This document shows positions 20,083 to 27,929 of a stretch of DNA of 64,000 bases, one piece after another. Made by a program: the position numbers and the translations under genes. Below the pieces are notes generated by a model that was given only the letters and a program-made list of their open reading frames with translations, was not told where the DNA came from and did not search any database. Location of the stretch: NCBI GenBank assembly GCA_003576705.1, contig QOZS01000026.1, forward strand, positions 1 through 64,000, in the 5' to 3' direction. The DNA is from Desertibaculum subflavum (lineage in GTDB: Bacteria; Pseudomonadota; Alphaproteobacteria; Ferrovibrionales; Ferrovibrionaceae). Each line of letters opens with the position of its first letter. The first letter of the stretch is position 1.

Positions 20083-20490
20083 ATGGCGGCCGACAGCGAC
20101 CTGACCACCGCGCTTCTGCCGCATCGCGGCGAGCCGATCCTGCGCACCCAGCCGATGCCCTCGGACCTGAACGGCAATGGCGATGTGTTCGGCGGTTGGG
20201 TGCTGGCGCAGATGGATATCGCCGGCGGCATCATGGCGTCGCGCCGCGCCAAGGGCCGGGTCGCCACCGTCGCCATCACCGCCATGCACTTCGTCGAACC
20301 GATCAAGGTGGGCGACCTGGTCTCGATCTACGGCAAGGTGGAGAAGGTGGGCCGCACTTCGATCGCCATCCATATCGAGACGGTGGTGCTGCGCCAGCTC
20401 GACCCGGCGGAGATCAAGGTGACCGAAGGCACCTTCGTCTTCGTCGCGATCGACGAGCATGGCAAACCCCGGCCGGTGCCGGCGGGCTAA
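20083..20490 (+). CDS. acyl-CoA thioesterase (YciA-like hotdog fold)
   Basis: A 135 aa cytoplasmic thioesterase that hydrolyses acyl-CoA to free acid and CoA. The signature NGNGDVFGGWVLAQMDIAGG with its catalytic Asp, the following TVAITAMHFVEPIKVGDLV and VEKVGRTSIAIHIE are typical of the YciA/BACH group. The ATG at 20083 has GGAG 8 nt upstream. An in-frame ATG at 19939 would add a basic 48-residue stretch with no family support and would run over the parE promoter. The downstream gene begins 4 nt after its stop, so both are probably co-transcribed. Confidence 0.9.
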   Translation: MAADSDLTTALLPHRGEPILRTQPMPSDLNGNGDVFGGWVLAQMDIAGGIMASRRAKGRVATVAITAMHFVEPIKVGDLVSIYGKVEKVGRTSIAIHIETVVLRQLDPAEIKVTEGTFVFVAIDEHGKPRPVPAG

Positions 20491-20494
20491 CGGC

Positions 20495-21055
20495 ATGCCT
20501 TATGTCGCTCCCCGCGTGGACCTGGAGCGACCGCTCCCTTCGATCGGTCACAACGGCGGGCCGCCGTTCGAACAGACGTTCCGAGGATTTGCCTGGCGCA
20601 AGGCGCATGCCAAGGCCTGGCGCACGCCGCCGCGCGAGATCGCGCTGGCCCGGCTCGCGCGCGCCGAGCGGATCGGGCTCACTTACCGCGACTATCAGAG
20701 CGTGCTGATGGATCGCGGCGTCAACCTCTCGGCCGTGGTGCTGGCGCCGGGCGTGCTGAAGGCGATGCCCAAGGCCGCGGTCCGCGAGAAGCTGGCAGCG
20801 ATCCGTGGGGCCACGCTATTTGTCTGCCTGGATCCGCGCGACCTGGTCGATGCGGATTGGCTCGTCACCGCCAGCGAGGTGATCCGCGCTTCCCGTGCCG
20901 ATCTTGCCGCGGTGATCGTCGAGGCGCTGAGTGACCGCCTGCTGCCGCCGCTCGCTGCCTTCCTGGTCGGCACGTCAGACGCCGACCGCGCCATTGCCGA
21001 GATGGCGGGCCTACCGCTCTACAAACCGGCGGCGGAATATTTCGCCGGCGCCTGA
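20495..21055 (+). CDS. hypothetical protein with N-terminal GHNGGPP motif
   Basis: A 186 aa soluble protein of unknown function. Near the N terminus is SIGHNGGPPFE, a motif that recurs at the start of otherwise unrelated small alphaproteobacterial proteins. A basic helical segment follows (FAWRKAHAKAWRTPPREIALARLARAERIGLTYRDYQSVLMDRG), then an alternating alpha/beta region with acidic strands (LFVCLDPRDLVDADW). A HAD- or nuclease-like fold cannot be claimed. It starts 4 nt after the thioesterase stop, so the two genes are probably one transcript. Confidence 0.62.
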   Translation: MPYVAPRVDLERPLPSIGHNGGPPFEQTFRGFAWRKAHAKAWRTPPREIALARLARAERIGLTYRDYQSVLMDRGVNLSAVVLAPGVLKAMPKAAVREKLAAIRGATLFVCLDPRDLVDADWLVTASEVIRASRADLAAVIVEALSDRLLPPLAAFLVGTSDADRAIAEMAGLPLYKPAAEYFAGA

Positions 21056-21090
21056 TCCGCCACCGTCACCGATCTTTCACGCGAGAGTCG

Positions 21091-21111
21091 CGGAAGCTTC
21101 AAGCGCTTCCG
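21091..21111. other. perfect 7-bp inverted repeat before the ABC importer operon
   Basis: CGGAAGC, a 7-nt loop, then GCTTCCG lies between the hypothetical gene ending at 21055 and the ATPase gene starting at 21151. No U tract follows, so it could be a factor-dependent terminator or an operator for the importer operon. The sequence does not decide. Confidence 0.35.
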
Positions 21112-21150
21112 GCACGGTTCGCCCATTCCGATAAGGGAAGGGGGCGAGGC

Positions 21151-22182
21151 ATGGGCGTCGAGGCGCTCGCGCATCGAGTTGAGTTCGAACCGCCGGCACC
21201 GCGCGTCCTGCCGCAGGCGCCCCGATTGGCGTTCCGCGACCTGAAGGTGAGCTTCGCGGCCGAGCGCGGCCTGGTGCCGGTGGTGCACGGCGTGAGCTTC
21301 GACGTTCTGCCGGGCGGGACGCTCGGTCTGGTCGGCGAATCTGGCTGCGGCAAGAGCGTCACCTGCATGGCGGCGCTCGGCCTGCTCGGACCGCGCGCGG
21401 TGGTCAGCGGCAGCGCGACGCTGGACGGGCGCGAGCTGATCGGGGCGTCGACTGCGGAGCTCGACCGGGTGCGCGGCGGGCGCATCGCCATGATCTTCCA
21501 GGACCCGATGTCGAGCCTGAACCCGGTGCACAGCGTGGGCCGGCAGATCCGCGAATCGCTCAGCCTGCATCGCGGCCTGGAGGGGCGCGCGGCCGAGGCG
21601 GAGGCGAAGCGGCTGCTCGACCGCGTCGGCATCCCCTCCGCCGGCCAGCGCATGAAGGAATATCCGCACCAGCTTTCCGGCGGCATGAACCAGCGGGCGA
21701 TGATCGCCATCGCCCTGGCCGGCGAGCCCGATGTGCTGATCGCCGACGAGCCGACCACCGCGCTCGACGTCACCATCCAGGCGCAGATCCTCGATCTGCT
21801 CGCCGATATCCGGGCCGAGACCGGCATGGCGATCGTGTTGATCAGTCACGATCTCGGCGTCATCGCCGAGACCTGCGACGACGTGGCGGTGATGTATTGC
21901 GGCCGCATCGTCGAGCGGGCGCCGGTCGAGACCCTGTTCGCCGGCCCGCGCCATCCCTACACCATCGGCCTGCTCCACTCGCTGCCCCGGCTCGAGACCC
22001 AGATCGGCGCGCTCGAGCCGATCGCCGGCGTGGTGCCGGAGCCCTGGGCGGCGCCGGCCGGTTGTGCCTTCGCGCCGCGCTGCAGCGGCGCGAGCGCGCT
22101 TTGCCACGCAAAGGCGCCGCAACTCGCCCGGAGCGGCGGCCGCAGCGTCGCCTGTCATCATCCGCAGATCCGCTTCGCATGA
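21151..22182 (+). CDS. ABC importer ATP-binding protein 1 (DppD/OppD-like)
   Basis: A 343 aa nucleotide-binding subunit that powers a peptide/nickel-family importer at the inner membrane. Walker A GESGCGKS, Q-loop FQDPMSSLNP, signature LSGGMNQRA, Walker B LIADEPTTALD and switch SHDLGVI are all intact. The C-terminal oligopeptide-type extension carries the cysteines of GCAFAPRCSGASALC. It is the first gene of a run of at least five. Its stop overlaps the start of the second ATPase (ATGA). Substrate is not visible from this subunit. Confidence 0.93.
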   Translation: MGVEALAHRVEFEPPAPRVLPQAPRLAFRDLKVSFAAERGLVPVVHGVSFDVLPGGTLGLVGESGCGKSVTCMAALGLLGPRAVVSGSATLDGRELIGASTAELDRVRGGRIAMIFQDPMSSLNPVHSVGRQIRESLSLHRGLEGRAAEAEAKRLLDRVGIPSAGQRMKEYPHQLSGGMNQRAMIAIALAGEPDVLIADEPTTALDVTIQAQILDLLADIRAETGMAIVLISHDLGVIAETCDDVAVMYCGRIVERAPVETLFAGPRHPYTIGLLHSLPRLETQIGALEPIAGVVPEPWAAPAGCAFAPRCSGASALCHAKAPQLARSGGRSVACHHPQIRFA

Positions 22183-23171
22183 CCCCGCTGGTCGAGGCGC
22201 GCGATCTGCGCCGGCATTTCCGCATCCGCATGGGCGGCGCGCTGCTCGGCGGCGTGAAAAGCCTGAAGGCGGTTGACGGCGTGTCGTTCCGCATCGAGCG
22301 CGGCCGGACGCTTGGCCTGGTCGGCGAATCGGGCTGCGGCAAGTCGACCCTGGCGCGCCTCGCGCTCGGCATGACCGCGCCGGATGCCGGCCAGGTGGTG
22401 TTCGACGGCGTCGATGTCACCCGGCTGCCGACGGGCGAATGGCGCCGGCTGCGCCGGCGCATGCAGATGGTGTTCCAGGATCCGCTCGGCGCGCTCGATC
22501 GCCGGCTGACGGTCCTGGCCCAGGTGGAGGAGCCGCTGCGCATCCACGGCCTCGCCGCGCCAGCCGAGCGGCGGGAGCGGGCGCTCGGTCTGCTCGAAGG
22601 GGTCGGCTTGCAACGACATCTCGGTGACCGCTATCCGCATGAGCTCTCCGGCGGCCAGCGCCAGCGCGTCGTGCTGGCCCGCGCCCTGATCCTGGAGCCG
22701 GATTTCCTGGTCTGCGACGAGCCGATCTCGGCGCTCGACGTCTCGATCCAGGCGCAGGTGGTCAACCTGCTGTTGGAGCTGCAGCAGAAGTTCGGTCTGA
22801 CCTTCCTGTTCATCAGCCATGACCTGAAAGTGGTGCGGCATGTCAGCGACGAGATCGCCGTGATGTATCTCGGCCGCATCGTGGAGCAGGGCAGCCGCGA
22901 GCGGCTGTTCGCCCGGCCGGAGCATCCTTATACGCGCGCGCTGATCGCGGCAGTGCCGACGCTGGACCGCGAGCGGCGGCGCGGCCGCACCTTGCTCGCC
23001 GGCGACCCGCCGAGCCCGCTCGACCTGCCCAAGGGCTGCCGCTTCCAGGCGCGCTGTCCGCTGGCCGGGCCGCTCTGCCGTCACATCGAACCCGAACTCG
23101 TAACCCTGGCCGACGGACATCGGGTCGCGTGCCACGTGGCGGCCGGCGCGACCTTGGAGCGGGCGGCCTGA
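22179..23171 (+). CDS. ABC importer ATP-binding protein 2 (DppF/OppF-like)
   Basis: A 330 aa second ATPase of the same importer, forming the heterodimer with the product of the gene before. Walker A GESGCGKST, FQDPLGALD, signature LSGGQRQR, Walker B LVCDEPISALD, switch ISHDLKVVRH and the C-terminal CRFQARCPLAGPLC extension are intact. The ATG at 22179 overlaps the previous stop and is preferred over upstream in-frame codons inside the other gene. Its own stop overlaps the permease start by one base (TGATG). Confidence 0.93.
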   Translation: MTPLVEARDLRRHFRIRMGGALLGGVKSLKAVDGVSFRIERGRTLGLVGESGCGKSTLARLALGMTAPDAGQVVFDGVDVTRLPTGEWRRLRRRMQMVFQDPLGALDRRLTVLAQVEEPLRIHGLAAPAERRERALGLLEGVGLQRHLGDRYPHELSGGQRQRVVLARALILEPDFLVCDEPISALDVSIQAQVVNLLLELQQKFGLTFLFISHDLKVVRHVSDEIAVMYLGRIVEQGSRERLFARPEHPYTRALIAAVPTLDRERRRGRTLLAGDPPSPLDLPKGCRFQARCPLAGPLCRHIEPELVTLADGHRVACHVAAGATLERAA

Positions 23172-24109
23172 TGCTGCGCTTTCTCGTCGCCAAGCTCACG
23201 CGCGCGTTCCTCGCCATCCTGTTCGTCGTCACCTTTGCTTTCGTGGTGCTGCGCCTCTCCGGGGACCCGGCGCTGATGATCCTGGGCCCGGAGACGACGC
23301 CTGAGGCGCTCGCGGCCTTCCGCAAGAGCTGGGGACTGGACGCGCCGGTCTGGCAGCAATTCCTCGGCTATCTCGGCAATCTGACCGAAGGCCGCTTCGG
23401 CCAGTCGATGCGCGATGCGCGTCCGGCCATCGACGTGGTGATGGAGCGGGTGCCGATCACGCTCTGGCTGATGCTGCCGGCATTGGCGCTGAAGATCCTG
23501 CTCGGCGTGCCGGCCGGCGTGCTGGCGGCGCTGAAACGCAATTCGACGCTCGACCGCGCCATCATGACATTCAGCGTCATGGGCTATGCGGTGCCGAATT
23601 TCGTGCTCGGCATCTTCCTGATCCTGATCTTCGCGGTGCAGCTCGGCTGGCTGCCGTCGAGCGGCAGCGCGACCTGGGCGCATCTGATCCTGCCGGTGAT
23701 CGTGCTCGGCACCGCCGGCGCCGGCATCCTGGCCCGTTTCACCCGCTCGGCCATGCTGGAAGTGCTGGGCCAGCCCTATGTGCGCACGGCGGTGGCAAAA
23801 GGCGTGCCGTGGTGGCGCGTGGTCAACTGGCACGCGCTGCCCAACGCGGCGATCCCGACCGTGACGGTGATCGGCTTCATGATGGGGTCGCTGATCGCCG
23901 GCGCTGTCGTGACCGAGAGCGTGTTCGCCTGGCCCGGCCTCGGCCGCGCGCTGGTGGTTGCGGTGTCGAATCGCGACCTTGCCGTAGTGCAGGTGATCCT
24001 GCTGCTGGTCGCCGCCTGCATGGTCACGTCGAATCTGATCGTCGACATGCTGTACGGCTGGCTGGACCCGCGCACGCGCATCCCCAAGGCCGGCGTGGGA
24101 GGCGGATGA
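23171..24109 (+). CDS. ABC importer permease 1 (DppB/OppB-like)
   Basis: A 312 aa inner-membrane permease. An N-terminal helix (LTRAFLAILFVVTFAFVVLRL) is followed by the family GDPA motif and about five further helices. The cytoplasmic EAA-like loop (AKGVPWWRVVNWHALPNAAIPTVT) contacts the ATPases. The start ATG overlaps the stop of the upstream ATPase gene, and the stop overlaps the start of permease 2. These tight junctions indicate one translationally coupled operon. Confidence 0.92.
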   Translation: MLRFLVAKLTRAFLAILFVVTFAFVVLRLSGDPALMILGPETTPEALAAFRKSWGLDAPVWQQFLGYLGNLTEGRFGQSMRDARPAIDVVMERVPITLWLMLPALALKILLGVPAGVLAALKRNSTLDRAIMTFSVMGYAVPNFVLGIFLILIFAVQLGWLPSSGSATWAHLILPVIVLGTAGAGILARFTRSAMLEVLGQPYVRTAVAKGVPWWRVVNWHALPNAAIPTVTVIGFMMGSLIAGAVVTESVFAWPGLGRALVVAVSNRDLAVVQVILLLVAACMVTSNLIVDMLYGWLDPRTRIPKAGVGGG

Positions 24110-24999
24110 TGGTCGATCTGGCGCAGCCCGGGGTCGTGTCGCCGCCGCGCTGGATGGAGCGGCTCGGGCGGATCGGCCGGAATTACCCGCCGCTCGTCCT
24201 GTTCGGGATGGTCTGGCTCGCCGCGATGCTGTTCATCGCGATCACCTGCGACTGGATCTCGCCCTACGCCTATGCCCAGATCGACCTGCGCGCCCGGTTG
24301 GCGCCGCCGGTCTTCCTCGGCGGCAGCGAACGTCACCTGCTCGGCACCGACGAGCTCGGCCGCGACGTGCTGGCGCGGCTGTTCCACTCGATCCGCATGA
24401 GCCTGATGGTGGCGCTGATCGGCACCGCGATCGGCGCCACGCTCGGCACCCTGATCGGCTTCCTGGCGGCGCATTTCCGCGGCCTGGTCGACGACCTGGT
24501 GATGACGCTGATCGATTTCCAGGCGTCGATGCCGTTCATGATCATCGCGCTGGCGGTGCTTGCCTTCTTCGGCAATGACCTGGTGCTGTTCATCTGCCTG
24601 ATGGGCATCTTCGGCTGGGAGCGCTATGCCCGCATCGTGCGTGGCATGACCTTGTCGGCCAGCCAGCACGGCTATGCCGTCGCCGTCCGGCAGCTCGGCG
24701 CCGGGCCGTTCACCATCTACGGCCGGCACATCCTGCCCAATATCGCCTCGACCCTGATCGTCAATCTGACCTTGAACTTCCCCGAGCACATCCTGCTCGA
24801 GACGGGACTCTCGTTCCTCGGCCTCGGCGTGCAGCCGCCGTTGACCAGTCTCGGCAACATGGTGGGCTATGGCCGTGACTACCTGCAAAGCGCGTGGTGG
24901 ATCGCCGTCTTTCCCGGCCTCGCCATCGTGCTCACCACACTTTCCATGAGCCTGGTCGGCGACTGGTTGCGCGATCGGCTGGACCCGACCTTGCGCTGA
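24106..24999 (+). CDS. ABC importer permease 2 (DppC/OppC-like)
   Basis: A 297 aa inner-membrane permease with the OppC-type N-terminal extension, first helix near residues 25-45, the family LGTDELGRDVLARLFHSIRMSL segment and the EAA-like loop AVRQLGAGPFTIYGRHILPNIAST. The ATG at 24106 overlaps the stop of permease 1 (ATGA). The binding protein gene begins 14 nt downstream. Together the two permeases and two ATPases form a complete importer core. Confidence 0.92.
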   Translation: MMVDLAQPGVVSPPRWMERLGRIGRNYPPLVLFGMVWLAAMLFIAITCDWISPYAYAQIDLRARLAPPVFLGGSERHLLGTDELGRDVLARLFHSIRMSLMVALIGTAIGATLGTLIGFLAAHFRGLVDDLVMTLIDFQASMPFMIIALAVLAFFGNDLVLFICLMGIFGWERYARIVRGMTLSASQHGYAVAVRQLGAGPFTIYGRHILPNIASTLIVNLTLNFPEHILLETGLSFLGLGVQPPLTSLGNMVGYGRDYLQSAWWIAVFPGLAIVLTTLSMSLVGDWLRDRLDPTLR

Positions 25000-25013
25000 A
25001 CTCGGAGGGGACA

Positions 25014-26558
25014 ATGAAGAAGCACATTCTTGCTGCCGCGTTGCTCGTCGCTGCGGGTAGCGCGCTGGCCGACGATCGGCCGGCACTGCGCATCGGCGTG
25101 GCCGAAGTGCCGCCGGGCCTGGAGCCGGCGCAGCAGCTCTCGAATGTCGGCACCCGTGTGACCTACTCGATGTTCGACACGTTGATCCGGCGCGACTTCC
25201 TGTCCGCGCCGGGTGGCGGTGGGTCGAAGCTGGTGCCGCATCTGGCGACCGAATGGACGCGCCTCTCGCCGACCGAGCTTCGGGTGAAGATCCGGCCCGG
25301 CGTCAAGTTCCACAACGGCGACGAACTGACCTCGGACGATGTGGCGTTCACTTTCGCCGAGGGTCGGCTCTGGGGCGAGAAGCGCACTATTCCCGAGGGT
25401 CCGGCCTATTTCGGCACCTTGGCCAAGGTAGAGGCCGAGGACCGCTACACCGTCAAGTTCACCACCCGCGTGCCCGATGTGCTGCTGGAACAGCGGCTGG
25501 CTTCGTGGTGCGCCTGGATCGTCAACAAGCGCGCCTACGAGGCCGCCGGGATCGACGGCTTCGCGCAAGCGCCGGTCGGCACCGGGCCTTACAAGATCAA
25601 GGCGCTGAAGCGCGACGAGGCGATCGAGCTCGACGCCTTCGACGATTATTTCATGGGTCGGCCGACGGCGCGAAGCGTCAGCTTCCGGCAGATACCGGAA
25701 CTCGCCGGCCGCACCGCGGGCCTCGCCTCGGGCGAGTTCGACATCATCACCAACGTGCCGCCGGACCAGATCGCGACCATCCGCAAGTACAAGGAGGCGG
25801 AGCTTCGCTCCGTCGTGCTGGCGAACTCGCACATGCTGGTCTTCGACCAGCGCGGCGAGGCGATGGGCGACAAGCGCATCCGTCAGGCGCTCTCGCTCGC
25901 CATCGACCGCAAGGCGCTGGTCGATGCGCTGTGGCACGGCCTCGCCGAGATTCCGCCCGGCCACAACTACGCCGAATACGGCGACATGTTTCTGGCTGAC
26001 CGCAAGCCGCCGGCCTTCGACCCGGCGCGCGCGAAGCAGCTGCTGCAGGAAGCGGGCTACAAGGGCGAGAAGATCACCTACCGCACCATGCCGCACTACT
26101 ACACCAACGCCCTCGCTGCGGCGCAGATCATGGTGGAGATGTGGAAGGCGGTCGGCATCAATGCCGAACTGAAGGTGGTGGAGAACTTCCAGCAGATCAA
26201 CGCCGCCGGCGCCCAGATCGGCAACTGGTCGAACTCGACCCGTTTCCCCGATCCGCTCGGCGCCATCTGGATCGCCTGGGGCCCGAAGGGGCCGGTGCAG
26301 CTCCGCAAGGCCTGGACCAGCGCCGGTGCGGAGACGTTCACGGCGCTCGGCCAGAAGCTGGAAGCGGCGACGGCGACGCCGGAGCGGCGCGAGCTGTTCC
26401 GCCAGATGCTGGACGTGTTCGAGGACGAGGTGCCGGGCACGGTGCTGTACCAGCCGATCGAGAGCTACGGCGTGGCGAAGAAGGTGCGCTGGCAGCCCTA
26501 TACCTTCTATTTCATGGATCTCCGGCCCTATAACCTGAGCTTCAGCCCCGCCAGCTGA
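25014..26558 (+). CDS. ABC importer solute-binding protein 1 (SBP_bac_5 family, Sec-exported)
   Basis: A 514 aa periplasmic receptor for the importer encoded just upstream. A short Sec signal peptide (MKKHILAAALLVAAGSALA) precedes the mature family-5 binding protein, recognisable by KIRPGVKFHNGDELTSDDVAFTF, the GTGPYKI segment and IRQALSLAIDRKALVDALWHG. The ATG at 25014 has GGAGGGG 3-6 nt upstream. The ligand may be a peptide, an opine, a glycan or another compound; the family is broad. It is a distant paralogue of the protein at 27930. Confidence 0.92.
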   Translation: MKKHILAAALLVAAGSALADDRPALRIGVAEVPPGLEPAQQLSNVGTRVTYSMFDTLIRRDFLSAPGGGGSKLVPHLATEWTRLSPTELRVKIRPGVKFHNGDELTSDDVAFTFAEGRLWGEKRTIPEGPAYFGTLAKVEAEDRYTVKFTTRVPDVLLEQRLASWCAWIVNKRAYEAAGIDGFAQAPVGTGPYKIKALKRDEAIELDAFDDYFMGRPTARSVSFRQIPELAGRTAGLASGEFDIITNVPPDQIATIRKYKEAELRSVVLANSHMLVFDQRGEAMGDKRIRQALSLAIDRKALVDALWHGLAEIPPGHNYAEYGDMFLADRKPPAFDPARAKQLLQEAGYKGEKITYRTMPHYYTNALAAAQIMVEMWKAVGINAELKVVENFQQINAAGAQIGNWSNSTRFPDPLGAIWIAWGPKGPVQLRKAWTSAGAETFTALGQKLEAATATPERRELFRQMLDVFEDEVPGTVLYQPIESYGVAKKVRWQPYTFYFMDLRPYNLSFSPAS

Positions 26559-26579
26559 GCCGATCGGGAGCTAAGACGA

Positions 26580-27842
26580 ATGGCCCGCCGTGCCGTCCTC
26601 GTTCTGTGCGACAGCCTCCGCCGCGACCTGATCACGCCGGAGGTGGCGCCGACCTTGAGCGGGCTCGCCCACGACTTCGCCGACTATGTCCGCAGTCGCA
26701 GCGTGTTCCCTTCGACGACGCGCACCGCGTCGGCCTCGATCTCGACCGGCTGCTGGCCGCTCAGCCACGGCCTGCTCGGCAACACGATGGCGCTGGACGA
26801 AGGCGAGGGGCTGGTCTGCCGCAATGCCGGCTTCCCCGATTTCCGTGGCCGCATGCGGCGCGCCACCGGGCGGACCCTGCACCGGCCGGCACTGGCGGAG
26901 CGCCTGCAGGGTCGTGGCGGCGCGATCCTGGTCTCCAACGCCTCACCGGGCGCGGCGCATTTCCAGGACCCGGACGCCTTCGGCACCCTGCATCACCGTT
27001 CCGGCTCCTGGGCGCCCGGCGGCGCGCCGCTCGCCGCGGGCGACACCATCGTGACGGAAGCGGGCATGGCCGGAGACCGCCTCGCCACGCGATACTTCTG
27101 CGACGAAGTGGTTCGGGGTTCGCGGCCCGGCCTTGCCACGCTCTGGCTGTCGGAGCCGGACAAGACGGGGCACAAGGTCGCGCTCGGCTCGCCCGCGCAT
27201 CGCGAGGCGATCGCCCATGCCGATGCCTGCGTCGCCGAGGTGCTGGCCGCCATCGCGGCGGAGGAGGCGCGGGGCGAGGAGATCATCGCGGTCTTCATGG
27301 CCGATCACGGCATGGAGACGACGATCGACACCATCCCGCTGACCGAGATGCTGGTGGCCGAAGGATTGAAGGCGGCGCTGGACAGCACCGAGATCGTGGT
27401 GGCGCCGAACGGATCGGCCGGGACGATCTATGCCAGCGCCGACGGCTGGGCGAAGCTCGACCGTGTGCAGGCCTTCATCGCGGCGCAGCTCTGGTGCGGG
27501 CGACTCATTCCGCAAGGCGAGCTGACCGAACACGGGCTGCCGTCGGACGGCCGCATCGGCTTCGCCTTCGCCATGCGGCACGATCCGGCCCGCAACGAGC
27601 ACGGCGTTTCCGGCCATACCGACATCCTGGAGGATCCGGAGAAGGACACGATCTATACCGGCTTCGGCCAGCATGGCGGGCTGGGCCCGAACGAGCAGGC
27701 GCCGTTCCTGTTCGTGCGCAGCGCCGGCCATCGCGGCCGGGGGCCGGTGGATCGGCCGGCCGGCATCGTCGATGCGGCCCCGACCATCCTTGAATTCCTG
27801 GCGTTGTCACACGAAGGCTGCGACGGGCGGCCGCTGCGCTGA
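26580..27842 (+). CDS. alkaline-phosphatase-superfamily phosphodiesterase/hydrolase (PF01663-like)
   Basis: A 420 aa cytoplasmic-looking metal hydrolase (no signal peptide) of the nucleotide pyrophosphatase/phosphodiesterase group. The two-metal site is complete: Asp11 (LCDSLRRD), nucleophile Thr47 (FPSTTR), Asp194 and His198 (EPDKTGH), Asp242 and His243 (MADHGME) and His365 (GFGQHGG). Family members cleave phosphodiester or C-P bonds, for example in phosphonoacetate. It lies 21 nt after binding protein 1 and before binding protein 2, so it probably processes the imported compound, hinting at a phosphodiester- or phosphonate-containing ligand. Confidence 0.85.
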   Translation: MARRAVLVLCDSLRRDLITPEVAPTLSGLAHDFADYVRSRSVFPSTTRTASASISTGCWPLSHGLLGNTMALDEGEGLVCRNAGFPDFRGRMRRATGRTLHRPALAERLQGRGGAILVSNASPGAAHFQDPDAFGTLHHRSGSWAPGGAPLAAGDTIVTEAGMAGDRLATRYFCDEVVRGSRPGLATLWLSEPDKTGHKVALGSPAHREAIAHADACVAEVLAAIAAEEARGEEIIAVFMADHGMETTIDTIPLTEMLVAEGLKAALDSTEIVVAPNGSAGTIYASADGWAKLDRVQAFIAAQLWCGRLIPQGELTEHGLPSDGRIGFAFAMRHDPARNEHGVSGHTDILEDPEKDTIYTGFGQHGGLGPNEQAPFLFVRSAGHRGRGPVDRPAGIVDAAPTILEFLALSHEGCDGRPLR

Positions 27843-27929
27843 CGGGTTCATCAAAGCGACACCGAACCGACGCGGCGGAGCAATCGACTCCCTCTAGATC
27901 GGCGAGACCGCCGTGAGAGGGGAGTTGCA

